This document shows positions 1-10,646 of a stretch of DNA of 64,000 bases, piece by piece. This DNA comes from Naematelia aurantialba (Eukaryota > Basidiomycota > Tremellomycetes > Tremellales > Naemateliaceae). Both the position numbers and the translations under genes were made by a program. Positions within the stretch are counted from its first letter, which is position 1; each line of letters starts with the position of its first letter. The notes below the pieces were generated by a model, which saw only the letters and a list, made by a program, of their open reading frames with translations, ran no database searches and was not told where the DNA came from. The stretch covers positions 372,001 to 436,000 of the forward strand of contig JAKFAO010000009.1 in the NCBI GenBank assembly GCA_021527695.1, read 5' to 3'.

Positions 1-428
1 GTTCAAGAGAAGGATCTTGACCTGAAGCATTTCAGTTTGTTGGGAACTTGGGAACTCGCAATAGAGGTAATTGATAAGATATATCGACCCCAACGCTAAT
101 GCAGCATGGATAAATATGTTAGAAGGGACATACAGAGACGGCAGTTACTTCTTGCCAAAGTGCATGGGCTCAGGGAAGGGAACCTTCTGTAAAACATCCC
201 AGGATCCTCCTGGTGACATGAAGGTTTCAGTTGTCACAAGGCTTCCATGACGTTCGGCTTCAGCATGGAGAAACCGCCAATATCGGCTACTTTCCACGTA
301 CAGAAGGCATGCCTTCAGTCTGGCATGTCGCGGGGACCTCTTGAGGACAGCAATCGCCGAGGAAACTGACCTTTGTCTGTTTTGGCGTTTCGACTGACCG
401 TTTAGTAGACTCTGAACCGAGCTCCCTT
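1..428. other. Left-edge non-coding stretch
   Basis: No reading frame with a convincing protein is seen here on either strand. It probably contains the promoter and leader of the gene that starts at 429. The tail of a gene outside the window cannot be excluded. Confidence 0.4.
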
Positions 429-1592
429 ATGTCACTGCAGAAGATAAAACCGTATCGCGTGGACGTAGTCGCTTTGTGTTATCGACTTTACCCACTTTCG
501 TCTATCATGCCGAGCTCGGGCGTGATTGCAAACCTACTCACCATCCAGTCAGAGACCGTCCTTCAACGGCTAGATGAGTGGGATCGAGCGACAACTCGCC
601 CGTTGTCCTTCCACTCCGATGGGGATTGTGATGCACCGCAGCTGGTACTGGATGTTGCTCTGAAAACAATTTTTGAAAACGGTTATGAGCTCCCGACTGT
701 TGCTCGATTGACGCTTGATGTGATTGGCGTTGTCATAGACCCAGACCGATCAGACCGAGCGTTCGTTACCGACGGTCTGCGATTCCAGCCTCCTCCCAGC
801 CGAACAGATATCAAGGCTGCTGTATTAGGTATGATAAATTCGATCTCACCCGATACACAGATCCACTTTAACAACGATCGCACAGACTGCGTCCTGGAGA
901 CAACCAGCATCGGAGGGCTTGCTTTGGTCCATGGAAGTGGCCAACCACAATTTCAAGCAAATCTTGAGCTGGGCCTATTCGTGTCCCAAAAGGAGTTGAG
1001 GAGGGCTCTGAATACTGTTGAGCTAACTGAGGCAGAAAGCGAAACGGCAGGGGACCAAGCATTGTTGACTGAGAATGTGTATTCTCAACAGGTTTCTTCT
1101 CCGCCACAACTTTTGGAGGAGAACGACGCCGACGACGAACACGAGTATCTCACAGAGACCGAATTTGCGTCTTTGAGCCATGCAGAGTGGGGACCAAACT
1201 TGGGAGCAAGTGCTGAAAACCCAACAGGCTTGGAATATGTATTGGACGATGGGTGGGTTGTAAATCGGACCGAGGCGGCTAACAGGGAGCGGCGAGTCCT
1301 AAGCGAGGGAAGCGGGAATTTGAGTCCAGCTGAAGTGGCCAGCGGTTCTCTCCATGCAGCCGACAGGGCCCACGATCATTTGAATACCTCTGAAGGAGGA
1401 ACTGATGATGAAGACGACAATGAGAGTTCGGAGTACGCTGCAGAGCCTGAATTTGGTTCGGGGCAAGATCAATTGAGCGAAATGGTGGCTAGGTTTCAGC
1501 GTGTTTTTGATACTCGACTGGACGACCTCGACAGCCGCTTGGACGATTTGGATACTGACATGTCAAATCTAGAGAGGTCGGTGGGTTCATAG
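429..1592 (+). CDS. Orphan protein with acidic tail and C-terminal coiled coil
   Basis: I do not recognise this 387-residue single-exon protein. Residues 1-195 look folded and contain the block LRFQPPP (about 117-123), followed about 45 residues later by GGLALVHG and an alternating hydrophobic strand. The same order of features appears in the minus-strand orphan genes ending at 20293 and 23020. Residues about 200-345 are acidic and Ser/Glu-rich, likely disordered. The last 40 residues (RLDDLDSRLDDLD) form a clean heptad pattern, so a coiled coil and oligomerisation are likely. There is no signal peptide or membrane segment. The start is the first ATG of the frame. It is followed by two more plus-strand orphan genes. 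Function unknown. Confidence 0.65.
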   Translation: MSLQKIKPYRVDVVALCYRLYPLSSIMPSSGVIANLLTIQSETVLQRLDEWDRATTRPLSFHSDGDCDAPQLVLDVALKTIFENGYELPTVARLTLDVIGVVIDPDRSDRAFVTDGLRFQPPPSRTDIKAAVLGMINSISPDTQIHFNNDRTDCVLETTSIGGLALVHGSGQPQFQANLELGLFVSQKELRRALNTVELTEAESETAGDQALLTENVYSQQVSSPPQLLEENDADDEHEYLTETEFASLSHAEWGPNLGASAENPTGLEYVLDDGWVVNRTEAANRERRVLSEGSGNLSPAEVASGSLHAADRAHDHLNTSEGGTDDEDDNESSEYAAEPEFGSGQDQLSEMVARFQRVFDTRLDDLDSRLDDLDTDMSNLERSVGS

Positions 1593-2293
1593 AAGCAGAC
1601 ATCCACACGAGGTCGACTTAGAGCCGATAGTACCATGCAGTGGTGTCCAATAAGTCCATTTCGGGTGACACGGTGAGCTATCCTGGGATCTTGATCTGTG
1701 CTTCTGAGGTCGTATCCCCACACATACGGGACGGGGGCAACAAGACGAGTCCATCAATGTGACACCAGGGCCCAGCCTATAGCACATTGAGCTACTAATT
1801 GCAAGGTGGTAATCAGTGTTCGTGGGTCTTGAGAATGCGCATACTCCTTCGAGCGGACGTTCAATTTCTAGCAGGCCAGTTCGGCCATTCCGGTGCCTTG
1901 TCCGATCCTTGTGCAGATCGGTCACCCTCTCAGCCTGGTGTTAGTAAGCCGTCACCGAGTCGCTAGGGTAAGCAGAATTCAAAGAGGGTTCTTTCTTTGG
2001 AAACGATAGTGGTGCGGACTCTGGAAGCCCCGGTATGTGTTTTCCGACCTAGCCGAATTCCTAGCCGAACGATCGTGGCCTTCGCTCTTTCTCAGAGTGG
2101 AACTAAAGCACCCTGTAGCGTTCTTCGAATATGGTGAATATTGACCAAGTTCATTATGATACACGACGGCCTGAGTCTCAACCCTGAAGACAAGGGAGAG
2201 GATGACGCTCGAAATATAGCGTCTTCCAGGAACAATTATTGAAAAAGTACTTTGACAACTCTCCAAGCAATTGCGACATTCTGCCAAACCGCC
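1593..2293. other. Intergenic, no gene seen
   Basis: About 700 bases between two same-strand orphan genes. Short open frames here have neither protein-like composition nor splice partners. It presumably carries the 3' end of the upstream transcript and the promoter of the next gene. Confidence 0.4.
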
Positions 2294-3010
2294 ATGACAA
2301 GTACCGGGAGTCAGTTCAGGTTCGCCGATCCAGACACCGCGCAGGCGGTGTTGACACAGCACCTTGACAGACTCGACACGCTAGTCGACAGACAACATAT
2401 GCATCCCGTCAAGGTCCGTGCGATGTTTGGGCGACCGTCGGAATCTCCTCGTAGCCCCGACTGGGAGTTTTACGGCTGTGTGTTCCGCGAGCTTGTCTTA
2501 CCAAAATGTGGGCGACTGCTCGGAGGGTTCTTGTCCGAGAACCCTTCGGACCCAGGTTTGCCATCTCTGGGGCATTGGGTCTTCACGGGGTGGCTCGAGG
2601 AGCCAGCAGATGCAGAGGAACTACTGAAAGAAGAGGACAATGAGGTCGAGAAATCATGGGAACTCACAAAATATCTCCCGATTGACAAGTTCCAAGCTAC
2701 TACGCCAATCGACCGAGCGACTTGCTGGCCCGGAAACACCCAAGCAACGGGTTTGGGCTCACGGAGCACAGTTCGCGTCTACCCGAAACGGCATGAACGA
2801 CGGACGCTGACCGACAGAATGAGGTACAGCGGCGCCAAGATTGGTACGTGGACGGGGACAGCATCCTGGCGCTGTCGACACACCAGACACACAAGCTGGA
2901 ACGGGTATACCACCAACGTAGAACTCTATGTATCCTTTGTGGTCGACCAGATTGGCGTGAGTATGGAAGAGGTACTGAGAGTACGGGAGGATTTCGAAGA
3001 GACGGATTGA
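2294..3010 (+). CDS. Orphan protein, 238 residues
   Basis: Unrecognised single-exon protein. The open frame extends upstream without an ATG, so the first ATG at 2294 is taken as the start. The N-terminus reads FRFADPD and then an amphipathic helix (about residues 12-35). This resembles the starts of the orphan proteins at 29158 and 30623 (FTP, then a helix), but only loosely. Later come a Trp/Gly-rich part and a final acidic helix (VREDFEETD). No signal peptide or transmembrane segment. It sits between two other orphan genes on the same strand. Membership in the same family is a weak inference. Confidence 0.55.
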   Translation: MTSTGSQFRFADPDTAQAVLTQHLDRLDTLVDRQHMHPVKVRAMFGRPSESPRSPDWEFYGCVFRELVLPKCGRLLGGFLSENPSDPGLPSLGHWVFTGWLEEPADAEELLKEEDNEVEKSWELTKYLPIDKFQATTPIDRATCWPGNTQATGLGSRSTVRVYPKRHERRTLTDRMRYSGAKIGTWTGTASWRCRHTRHTSWNGYTTNVELYVSFVVDQIGVSMEEVLRVREDFEETD

Positions 3011-3747
3011 GGTGAGAGCGAGTATTCGGCGTACGACCGCTTCAGCCATATCGATGCTCTACAAGAGCGGGTTTGTGGAAAAACAAGAATCGGTACCGGC
3101 ACATGCCGCTCAACCTACTGTGACCAAATGGTCGGCGTGGGAACACCACAAGGCATATCAGGAAATTACCTACAGTAAATTTGCTATCGCCTCGCCGATC
3201 CGTCTCGCATTTTGTTGGACAGTTCTTCATCCTCACCAGTGCAAGCGTAGACCATCTCAGACGGTCTCTACCCTGTTGGCCGGCTGAGGCCAGTCTTCTG
3301 TTCCATGCACACTGGCGATTGTGTCATTTGAATTCGTGGCTCTCTGCGATGTGGAAGCTTTCAACGTATCCTGTATCTTGCGCTCCCTTCAGTCATGCAC
3401 ACCCCTTGGATTCCTACGCCACATCACCGACGAAGGCGCATGTGCACACACAAACGCACGAAGGGCCAGAACCCTGTGAGTGAAAGGTTTACTGCCCGAT
3501 GATGTTTGTCTCGTCGATGGAAGATCAGACAGCCCGAGGGGATGCGAAGTTCACACAGAGAAATCAAAGGGAATCAGCATGACCACTGCTCCACTTCGTG
3601 TCTAACGTATCTCTTTAACAGAGAATTCGACGACATGCGAGGTATAAGTACGGGGAGGATCGTTGCGGTTCTTGACTCGACACGCACACTTTCAAGTCGA
3701 GACACAATCCAGTGCTTCCTGATAGCCCTCAAACCACGAATTCAGAT
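3011..3747. other. Intergenic, no gene seen
   Basis: Short open frames are present but none is protein-like or shares motifs with neighbours. A downstream exon of the preceding orphan gene cannot be ruled out. I see no RNA gene. Confidence 0.35.
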
Positions 3748-4749
3748 ATGAGTAGAGTAACTCCAGTGGGTCCCCTCCGCGGCTTTCATGAACTCAACCG
3801 GGGTAGTGCAGTTGAGATTTCCAGCGTGGTGTTAGGCTCCCGGACGCAATTGAACAATCTCTGCCAGCATCGCAGTTTTCCCCAGCTAGATTGGACAGTT
3901 TCGGTATTTCGGCAACGCAACCAGGAGGCCAGAGCGGACAAAATGGTCACAGGTGTTTTGACGTTCATCTTCCATCACTCTCTCCTCGTCAACGGCCAGA
4001 GCGGCCCCTACTACAGTGTTCCGGATGGCGTTTTCATGCGAGACCATCAGTCTCAACCACACGTCGACAGCAAACTGGAGTATAAGGACGCCCAGCTCAG
4101 TTCTATCCGCGTGGCACTTGTTAGCATTCGCGGAACAGTGTCATCCATCCCATTAGGAGTATCCGTGCCCGCCACGTTCCAACTTGAGCTCGTGGTCAGT
4201 ACGGCCCAGTTCGCAAGTCTCTTTAACAATTGTGCCACCATATCTTGGCGGGGTGCTGCCCAAACACTATCAGAGCAGGTGGCCACGCTGATACGAACAC
4301 GATGCCAAAATAGGACGGTTTTTCTCGATTGGGAGGGCAAGCAGACTCTAAATCCTTTGCCATGGACGGTTGAGATAGACCGACCGACTTTGACGGTAAC
4401 CCGTGCAGTACCCGTGCAAGTCTCGTTCGAAGTGAGACACTCGCTACGGAGCAGACAAGATTTGGGTGATAACGGAATCCATGGTGGAGTTTTTAAATTC
4501 AATTCGATAACAAACAACACAGTAGCAACCAGTCTGCGATCAAACTCAGTTGAAGTTTCTCTTACGCACGATTTGGGATCTGCGGTCATTGCCCACGTAG
4601 CTCTGGATGGCGATTACACTCCATTCGACAGTCAAGGACAGTTCCGTTCCCAAGTCATCCCCACACAGTTTTTCATGAAACTTTCGGTCAGCGGACTGGC
4701 AGCGAACAATCCCTCAGCGCACATACTTGCAAGTGAGGCGCTGTCCTGA
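3748..4749 (+). CDS. Orphan protein with GTV...PAT strand block
   Basis: Unrecognised 333-residue single-exon protein. The ATG at 3748 is the first in frame. Two segments match the orphan family in this window. FPQLDWTVSVF with a following VTGVLTFIF strand lies near residues 50-75. GTVSSIPLGVSVPATFQLEL (about residues 130-150) closely parallels the GTV...PATxxL block in the proteins at 29158 and 30623. The second half is beta-rich by eye (alternating hydrophobic residues), with no low-complexity tail, signal peptide or membrane helix. This suggests a beta-sandwich-like fold, which is inference. Function unknown. Confidence 0.65.
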   Translation: MSRVTPVGPLRGFHELNRGSAVEISSVVLGSRTQLNNLCQHRSFPQLDWTVSVFRQRNQEARADKMVTGVLTFIFHHSLLVNGQSGPYYSVPDGVFMRDHQSQPHVDSKLEYKDAQLSSIRVALVSIRGTVSSIPLGVSVPATFQLELVVSTAQFASLFNNCATISWRGAAQTLSEQVATLIRTRCQNRTVFLDWEGKQTLNPLPWTVEIDRPTLTVTRAVPVQVSFEVRHSLRSRQDLGDNGIHGGVFKFNSITNNTVATSLRSNSVEVSLTHDLGSAVIAHVALDGDYTPFDSQGQFRSQVIPTQFFMKLSVSGLAANNPSAHILASEALS

Positions 4750-5361
4750 GCCAACAAGGATGTTTCGGGATTTCATTCCGGCGGATGGATGTAGCGATGC
4801 GGTTCTCACGCGGTTCAGGACGAGGGGGCAGAAAGATGCGCATGCATTGATTGAGAAATTGCTGCTTGCCAATTGCAGCCTGTACAGCTCGTTGCTCTGA
4901 GACTCTGCCAGTAGTGGATCGGAACAAGCAAGAGGAGTGCGTACGGGATCAACTTGAACATGACCTTTCATCGTGTCACAGCACTGCACGTACCGCAACT
5001 ACTTCTGTCAGGATGCCTCGACCGATAGGCGCATGGGTTCCCATCAACTTCCACGATACTCCAACTCAGGCGAGCGAAGTCGATCGTCGAGGCATCGCGA
5101 CTGGGGGATTTCCATTTCGCCACCCCCAGGTGACAAAGAGTCCACCGTGGGAAACCATTCGGGATCACTCGGCTTCTTGCCGCCCGTGTCATGGTGTCTT
5201 GCAAGCTGCTCGCCAGCAAGCGTAGCCTCGTTGTCAGTCTGCATATCAGCTGCGTTCCAACATCTCTTACGACGGGTACACACGGGCTGCACCAGTTTTG
5301 GCTTTCTCGTATCCTGTACGCCTTTGGGGATTCATTCCTCTTCCATCTATACCCGGGCCCA
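4750..5361. other. Intergenic before Yippee-like gene
   Basis: A short ATG frame of about 46 codons begins at 4761 but shows no family features. The frame upstream of the Yippee start stays open, but its composition is unlike the family. I see nothing else. Confidence 0.35.
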
Positions 5362-6088
5362 ATGGGCCGTACCTTCCGCATCTACCTCGCTGGCGAGTCG
5401 GTCTTTCTCTGTCGACAGTGTGGGAACCACCTGGCAGTTGGCGAGAGCGTGCTGTCAAAGGTGAGTGTTTCGAGGGCCCTATACGCGCAGTCTGTGTACG
5501 TGCGTTCGTCGCTGACGCGGTTGCAGGCGTTCACAGGCCAGCACGGCCGAGCAATCCTGATACAGCATGCGTAAGGCCTGCTCATTAGGCAGTCGCTGAT
5601 GTGGCGTGTAGCGTGAATGTGTATACCGGCGAGGCAGAGGAGAGGGAAATGCGTACGGGAAAGCATGTCGTCCGTGATGTGTTCTGCCAGGTGTGCCATA
5701 GTATCTTGGGCTGGAAATACGTGAGTCTTCTGCGTGCGATGTGCCGTTCGGGGCCTTGTGGGGACAGAGGTAGAGGAGTGAGCGAGGGGGTATAACGGCT
5801 GCCTAGAGGGGATCGAGAGGGCAGCAAGGGAGTATGTTGGGGGGCAAGAGGGTATAGTGGGAACGATAGGCATCCAGTTTAAGCGAGACAGCGCAGAGGG
5901 GAGTGAACGGGCCTGAAGCTGACATATGAAAGGACCTCGCGTACGAGCCGGATCAAAAGTACAAGGAAGGCAAATTCATCCTCGAGCGCGAACTCATCAC
6001 GGAGAAGATGGAGAACAAGCGGGACCTGCAATCCGATCGGCCCCGGATCGACGAGGTCCCAGTACGGGAGCTTATGGCTAGAGTCTGA
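5362..6088 (+). CDS. Yippee-like zinc-binding protein
   Basis: Yippee/YPEL family protein of about 135 residues, the usual family length, consisting only of the Yippee domain. Four exons: 5362-5460, 5527-5570, 5612-5720, 5933-6088, all with GT..AG introns (one only 41 bases). Exon 1 holds the first zinc pair (CRQC, in YLAGESVFLCRQCGNHL). Exon 2 gives the conserved GRAILI strand. Exon 3 gives VNVYTGEAEER and the second pair (CQVC, in DVFCQVCHSILGWKY). Exon 4 gives YEPDQKYKEGKFILE. The domain folds around one zinc and is related to the cereblon and MIS18 beta-tent folds. Yeast relatives (Moh1) are linked to stationary phase and stress. Frames join exactly across all three introns, so the model is firm. 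Confidence 0.93.
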
Positions 6089-6187
6089 GGCTGGCGTGCT
6101 GATTCGTCGACTTGTCCCAGGGAGCTCCGGTCGCTGCGGCGGCGTCCTTGTCTTTGTAGATTTCCTCCGCTCGCAGCCGACGACGCC

Positions 6188-6318
6188 CTCTCACTCGCAT
6201 CCGTTGTAACCCCTCGAACGCACTCGCACGCCGTTACTCGCACTCCCTCCTTCGCGCTCCCTCACTCGTACTCTTTCACTCGCACCCTCTCATTCGTACT
6301 CTCAGACTCACTCAAACG
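6188..6318. repeat. Degenerate CTCACTCG/CTCACTCGTACTC repeat
   Basis: Imperfect repeat of CTCACTCGCAC-like units on the plus strand (ACTCGCAC, ACTCGTACTC and relatives recur about ten times). Position suggests it lies in a 3' untranslated or spacer region. Confidence 0.6.
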
Positions 6319-6410
6319 CATGCCCGGATCCATTATCGACCGCAGCCTGTCATTGTATATCCTTGTTTGTTGTTACCACGACGTGTTTGTAACCCCGTAC
6401 GCTTCATGCA

Positions 6411-6476
6411 ATTCCAGGCGGACTATGCCATCATCCCAGCCGGATTATGCGTCCATTCCAGGCGGATTGTGCCACT
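6411..6476. repeat. 22-bp tandem repeat, three copies
   Basis: Three imperfect copies of a 22-base unit (ATTCCAGGCGGATTATGCC type) start near 6411, 6432 and 6455. No frame through it looks coding. Confidence 0.6.
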
Positions 6477-6725
6477 GCATTCTGACAAGTCCGGTTTCGA
6501 GCCAGACTGACTCGACTGGCTCGACTGGCTCGACTGGCAGAGAAGCAAGATGGGTGTATTCTCAGCTATAAACGCGTACTAAGTACAACTTGGCACAATC
6601 TCGGTATGTCTTGATCTTCCGCTACGTCTCCACGTTTCACTTTACAGTTACACAGTGACGCCTAGCCCCTCAGGGTTCCACGAAATGATGGCTCTTCTCT
6701 AGCACCTCACTCGCCCATGACACTC

Positions 6726-8257
6726 TCACTCGTGATCACTGACCCCGCTCATGCTGCCTCGACTGCGACTCCGACTGAGTGCCATACCGTCTGGACCAAC
6801 GATGGCGGCATATTGCCCGCGTTTGGGGTCGTTCTGGCGTTTGGCCAGAGTCTTCCGGACTTTCCGTTCCGGCCTGACAGCTATCAGCATGCCGCCAATC
6901 TGGACGTGTCAAGCGCAGAGTAGAAGATAAGGCTGGTAAAGCGGGCGTTGGGCGGCGGGCTGCCGGCAGCGGGCGGCGTGGAGCAGAAGAGGGAAATGGT
7001 GGACGATGGGGTCCGTTGAGGGGCAAGGGACAAAGGACTCACCGGACGACTATGACAGGAACAGGCGAGTGGGAGACGGCGAAGCGAGACACCGACCCCA
7101 TGCCGGGTGCTGAAGATTATCAGCTGCGATGTATATGTGAGATGGCAGACGCACCTCCAAATGCTTTGCCCCATGTCTGCAGTCTCGATCGCGCGCCTTT
7201 TGTGCCGACAACTAAAGCTGCTGGCGTCAGCTTATCTCCTCTTCAACAGACACAGCTGAGATCCCATAAGGTGTGGATGGGAAGAGGGGAACATGTCAGG
7301 GTGTATAGGTGTGGACGAACAGTCAGGTCGGTACAGCGCGATCATCTTGAGCAGCATGTCCGTTACTCGACCCGCAACAAATTCGACAATGACCGATATC
7401 TGCGGGTAGTCGTCAGCATCTGCCGCCCAGGTATCATTCGAAGCGACGAACGTGACGCTCTTCAGCCTCATTGTTCTTTTCTAATATGTTCGATAGGAGT
7501 CTGTGGGCGTCTTCGCGGAATTCGTCCTGGTTGCTCTCCTCCTTGCGCTCTGTACATATCTTAGCGTGCAGTTGCATGATTTATGAACTAGGCCGAATGG
7601 ACCTACCAGTATCGTCAATGTCGATGACGCGGATGGCCACAATCTCGTCGCCGTCCTCGATGAGTTCCGACATGAGCCACTCGAGGGCGGTCTCTCCCGA
7701 CTCGTCGGCTGACACTGCGACTGCAAACACTCTAGTGCTGCGCGATCGCTTGTACCCCTCGCTCTTGGCCTACAGATACGTCCCCATATCAGTTACTGTC
7801 TTTATGAACTATGTCGATATGCAATGATTTGATCCATGACTGGGTGGATGCAATGGAGACAGACACGGAGACTCACCGCACAGGTATACGCAAACAAGGC
7901 CGCGGGCCCAGCATCAAAAGCCTCAAAGCCGACCTTGCGGCGATACCGCCCATCGCCTTGATACTGCCCCGAACTATTAGTCCGTGTGCGTGGCAGCCCT
8001 CCCCCTCCCCCTCCTCCGGCGGCCCCGTCCTCGCCATGGATGGAGCTGGCTTTGGACATGGCCGAGTGCGGCTGGTGGGTTACCGCCGGGCGGTCGGGCA
8101 GCTGGATCGAGATGTGCGAGTTGGAGGGGGACGACGTGAGGGCGCTGCTGGGCGTCTGAGCCTGGGGAGTGAGTGTCGAGGTGGATGTTGCTGCCGAGTC
8201 GGTGTATGAGTGGATGGGCGACGAGCCAAAGCGCTTGAAGGACGGTCGAAGCGACAT
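6726..8257 (-). CDS. Universal stress protein (UspA domain)
   Basis: Fungal UspA-family protein. Exon 1 (8257-7877) gives a disordered Ser/Thr- and Gly-rich leader, then RKVGFEAFDAGPAALFAYT. Exon 2 (7769-7607) gives AKSEGYKRSRSTRVFAVAV and the core ALEWLMSELIEDGDEIVAI. Later short exons give QISVIVEFVAGRV, the nucleotide-loop part ALVVGTKG, GSVSRFAVSHSPVPVIVVR and a basic C-terminal tail with PERKVRKTLAKRQNDPKRG. VGTKG...GSVS fits the ATP-binding Usp pattern. The junction between LEKNNEAEE and ISVIVEF is ambiguous (a 37- or 52-base intron). An in-frame ATG at 8356 would add 33 residues; I prefer MSLRPSFKRF at 8257. It is divergent from ARV1, so they share a short promoter region. Confidence 0.9.
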
Positions 8258-8421
8258 TTGTAGGTGGATTGAAGGGGATTTATCAATGGGAAGAGGTAAC
8301 AACACCGAAAAGATCGGTGATATCGGCTCGACCCGGAAGTTGTGCTGAGTTGACATCTGTATGGCAGGCAGGCGCCTGAGTCATCGTTGCTCACCTACTC
8401 GCTGGATGCAGCGTCGTGCAG

Positions 8422-9386
8422 ATGCCAGTATGCGTGCACTGTGCGTTCCCCGTCAGACATCTCTACACGGTGTACAAGACCAGGTCCAACGTCCGCCTAG
8501 GCGTCTGCGTGAGTCTGTCTTCCCCGCCGCCTTTCCTCGTGCTGACGTCGGTAGCCGAGATGTGATCAGTTCCTGGACCCTCTGATCGAGCATCCGACGC
8601 TGATCCTGGTCCTCGATCTGGTGCTGCTCAGGTCTCGTGTCTACCTGCATCTGCTGTTCAACCGAGGCGCGCCGCCGCTCGACGCAACCCAGCCAGACGC
8701 GTCCTGGGACCACGACAGGCGCCCCGAGGTGTCCAGCCAAGTGGCCAAGCTCGGCGCTGTAGCCGTGGCGACCGAAACGGCACTACGGCTGGCGGCTCCC
8801 ACGTCGATCTCTGCGGTGCCCGTCTCGCTGGCATATGTTGTAAGGACGGTCGTGCATGTCGTGGCCGAGATGGCAGCGCAGCATCTCACGACGCTCGCTT
8901 TGGCTCTTGTGGCCCTCCGGCTGAAACGCTGGTACCCTCTCAACCCGCCTTCGTCCAGCTCCGACGGCCGACAAACAAACTTCCTGTAGGCTTTGAAACT
9001 CATGAGCTACCTAGCTGACATTTATCAGCCCGGCTCTGATCCCACTTACACTGCTGTACTCGTCCCTCCTCCCGCTCCTCCTACAGCTGTTCCTCATGAT
9101 CTACCACCAGCCACCAGCCGCCACTGCAGGACGCATCCCTGCCCCTGGTTTCACTGCTCTCGTCCCGCAATTCGCGCAGGAGGTCCTGCTGGAGACCATG
9201 AAAGTCTGGAGCGTCACCGACAAGTTGTGGGCTGGAACGCGGGTGCTAGGAGGGATGAGCTCTGGTTTCGGGCTGAGGGTGTTGCTGCCTACCAAGCCGT
9301 GGGAGACGACTGCGATCGTCTTGGCCGGATGGATGGCTGGGGAAGCAGTGGGGAGGGTTATAGATAGTGTCTGGTCATTGGGCTGA
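8422..9386 (+). CDS. ARV1: ARV1 family sterol/GPI lipid homeostasis protein
   Basis: ARV1 is an ER membrane protein needed for sterol distribution and GPI-intermediate handling. Exon 1 (8422-8508) encodes the start of the ARV1 homology domain with the first Cys pair (MPVCVHCAFPVRHLYTVYK). After a 46-base intron exon 2 continues GVC-PRCDQF, completing the zinc-like CxxC...CPxC site, then LDPLIEHPTLILVLDLVLL and YLHLLFNRG, the hallmark ARV1 segment. Exon 3 (from 9029) gives a hydrophobic segment (LIPLTLLYSSLLPLLLQLFL) and further membrane helices. The donor of intron 2 is either 8932 or 8988; both keep frame. Divergent from the universal stress gene. Confidence 0.92.
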
Positions 9387-9678
9387 AGGTGGTGTATTGG
9401 AATCCCTTCTCAGCTCATCTGACTGGAGCACCTGACTTCACTTCATCTCTGTTATTGACACTGCGAGTCGTATGTCTGTATATCTGGAACGGTTCGCTGC
9501 ACGATCGATGTGGTACATGCATCCGAACAAGACCTCATCCCGCCTTGGATCTTCTATTTGGAAGCGCAGAAGATGTCAGGCACCAGCCTGTAGCGTGCTC
9601 CTAAGATCACAGTGCAACTGAGGCCGCGCTGCCGATGATTATGCTTTACATGGCCATCCCAAGCAGCCCAGTGCGATG

Positions 9679-10418
9679 TCATGACGCCTTGCTAAGATCC
9701 ACCTCATCCGTCCGCTCCACGAGCTCATCCACCACCTCGCCTTCCTCCCTCGCGAGCTCGTCCCCTGCCTCGACCTTGACTTCGTCCTCTTCTCCGGTCG
9801 CAGCATCGTCTTGTGCATGCCCCGGCTCCTCATCCCCATCGTCACCTTCTATGCGCCACAGGTACCCCTCGATCCAGCCGGCGACCTCCTCCTTGCCTTC
9901 TCCAGCAAAGAGCGCTTCGGAAAACGCATCTCGGCCAGAACGATTCTGTTGCTATCACACCGTAAGCGCCCCGTAATTCCACGCTGGATAGCGTGAGGAG
10001 ATAGGAACCAACCTTGAGCAGGTGGATACCTCCGCCCTTCTCTTCCGACCATTCGACGACCGTCCGCACGATCGCGACGTGGTTGTTGAGGATCGCCCAA
10101 TGCAGCGGTGGTGAGCCAGCCTCGTTGGTCGCTGCGATCGCAGCTGCTGGCATGTGAGGAAGAAGATATTCTAGGACATCTACATTGCGTCCCGTCAGCG
10201 TCTCGTCAGTAGGCTGTTGATAGAATCGTTGGCGGAGATGACATACCAAGATGTCCATTCCCACAACACATGTGTAGACAGGTACTCCCTCGTTCATCTC
10301 TCGCTCCTACCGCAGCGTTCGCTCCAAACTTGCCGACAAATTCCTTCACCTCCTCCAGCTCTCCATATCTGCACGATAGAAGGAAGTCCTCCGATTCCTC
10401 GGGTGTGGGTGCTGACAT
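9679..10418 (-). CDS. Ankyrin-repeat protein, YAR1-like
   Basis: Small acidic ankyrin protein with three exons (10418-10247, 10179-10013, 9945-9679) and 67-base introns. It starts MSAPTPEESEDFLLSCRYGE, then ankyrin repeats (GSTCLHMCCGNGHLDVLEYL and GSPPLHWAILNNHVAIVRTV). A partial third unit (NRSGRDAFSEALFAGEGKEE) follows, and then a Glu/Asp-rich tail. This layout fits yeast Yar1, the chaperone that escorts Rps3 during 40S assembly, in which ankyrin repeats hold the N-terminus of Rps3. The function is inferred from architecture. It is divergent from PSO2 with about 230 bases between the starts. Confidence 0.85.
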
Positions 10419-10646
10419 GCTTGTTGGTGAATAAAGTCGACAAGAGCAGCTCACACGAAGGCCGCTTGAAAAAAGTTGAACCATGAGCAGTTAAAGTGCG
10501 GGGAAGGGATGCAAAACACGTGGCAAGGATGCGGGGAAGTGAAGCAAAGGTGACTGGATCGCGATCTGCTTGAATTCCTATCTTCCTCGACTTGTATTTG
10601 CTCAGCCACAAGATGGTATAAGAGGGCGAGCTCCACATGTGAGATC

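Larger units (their letters stand above)
6089..6725. other. Convergent spacer with short repeats
   Basis: Tail-to-tail spacer between the Yippee-like gene (+) and the universal stress gene (-). It contains no credible gene but several short tandem repeats, listed separately, and a (CTCGACTGG) repeat of three units at 6511-6538. Both 3' untranslated regions must lie here. Confidence 0.5.
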
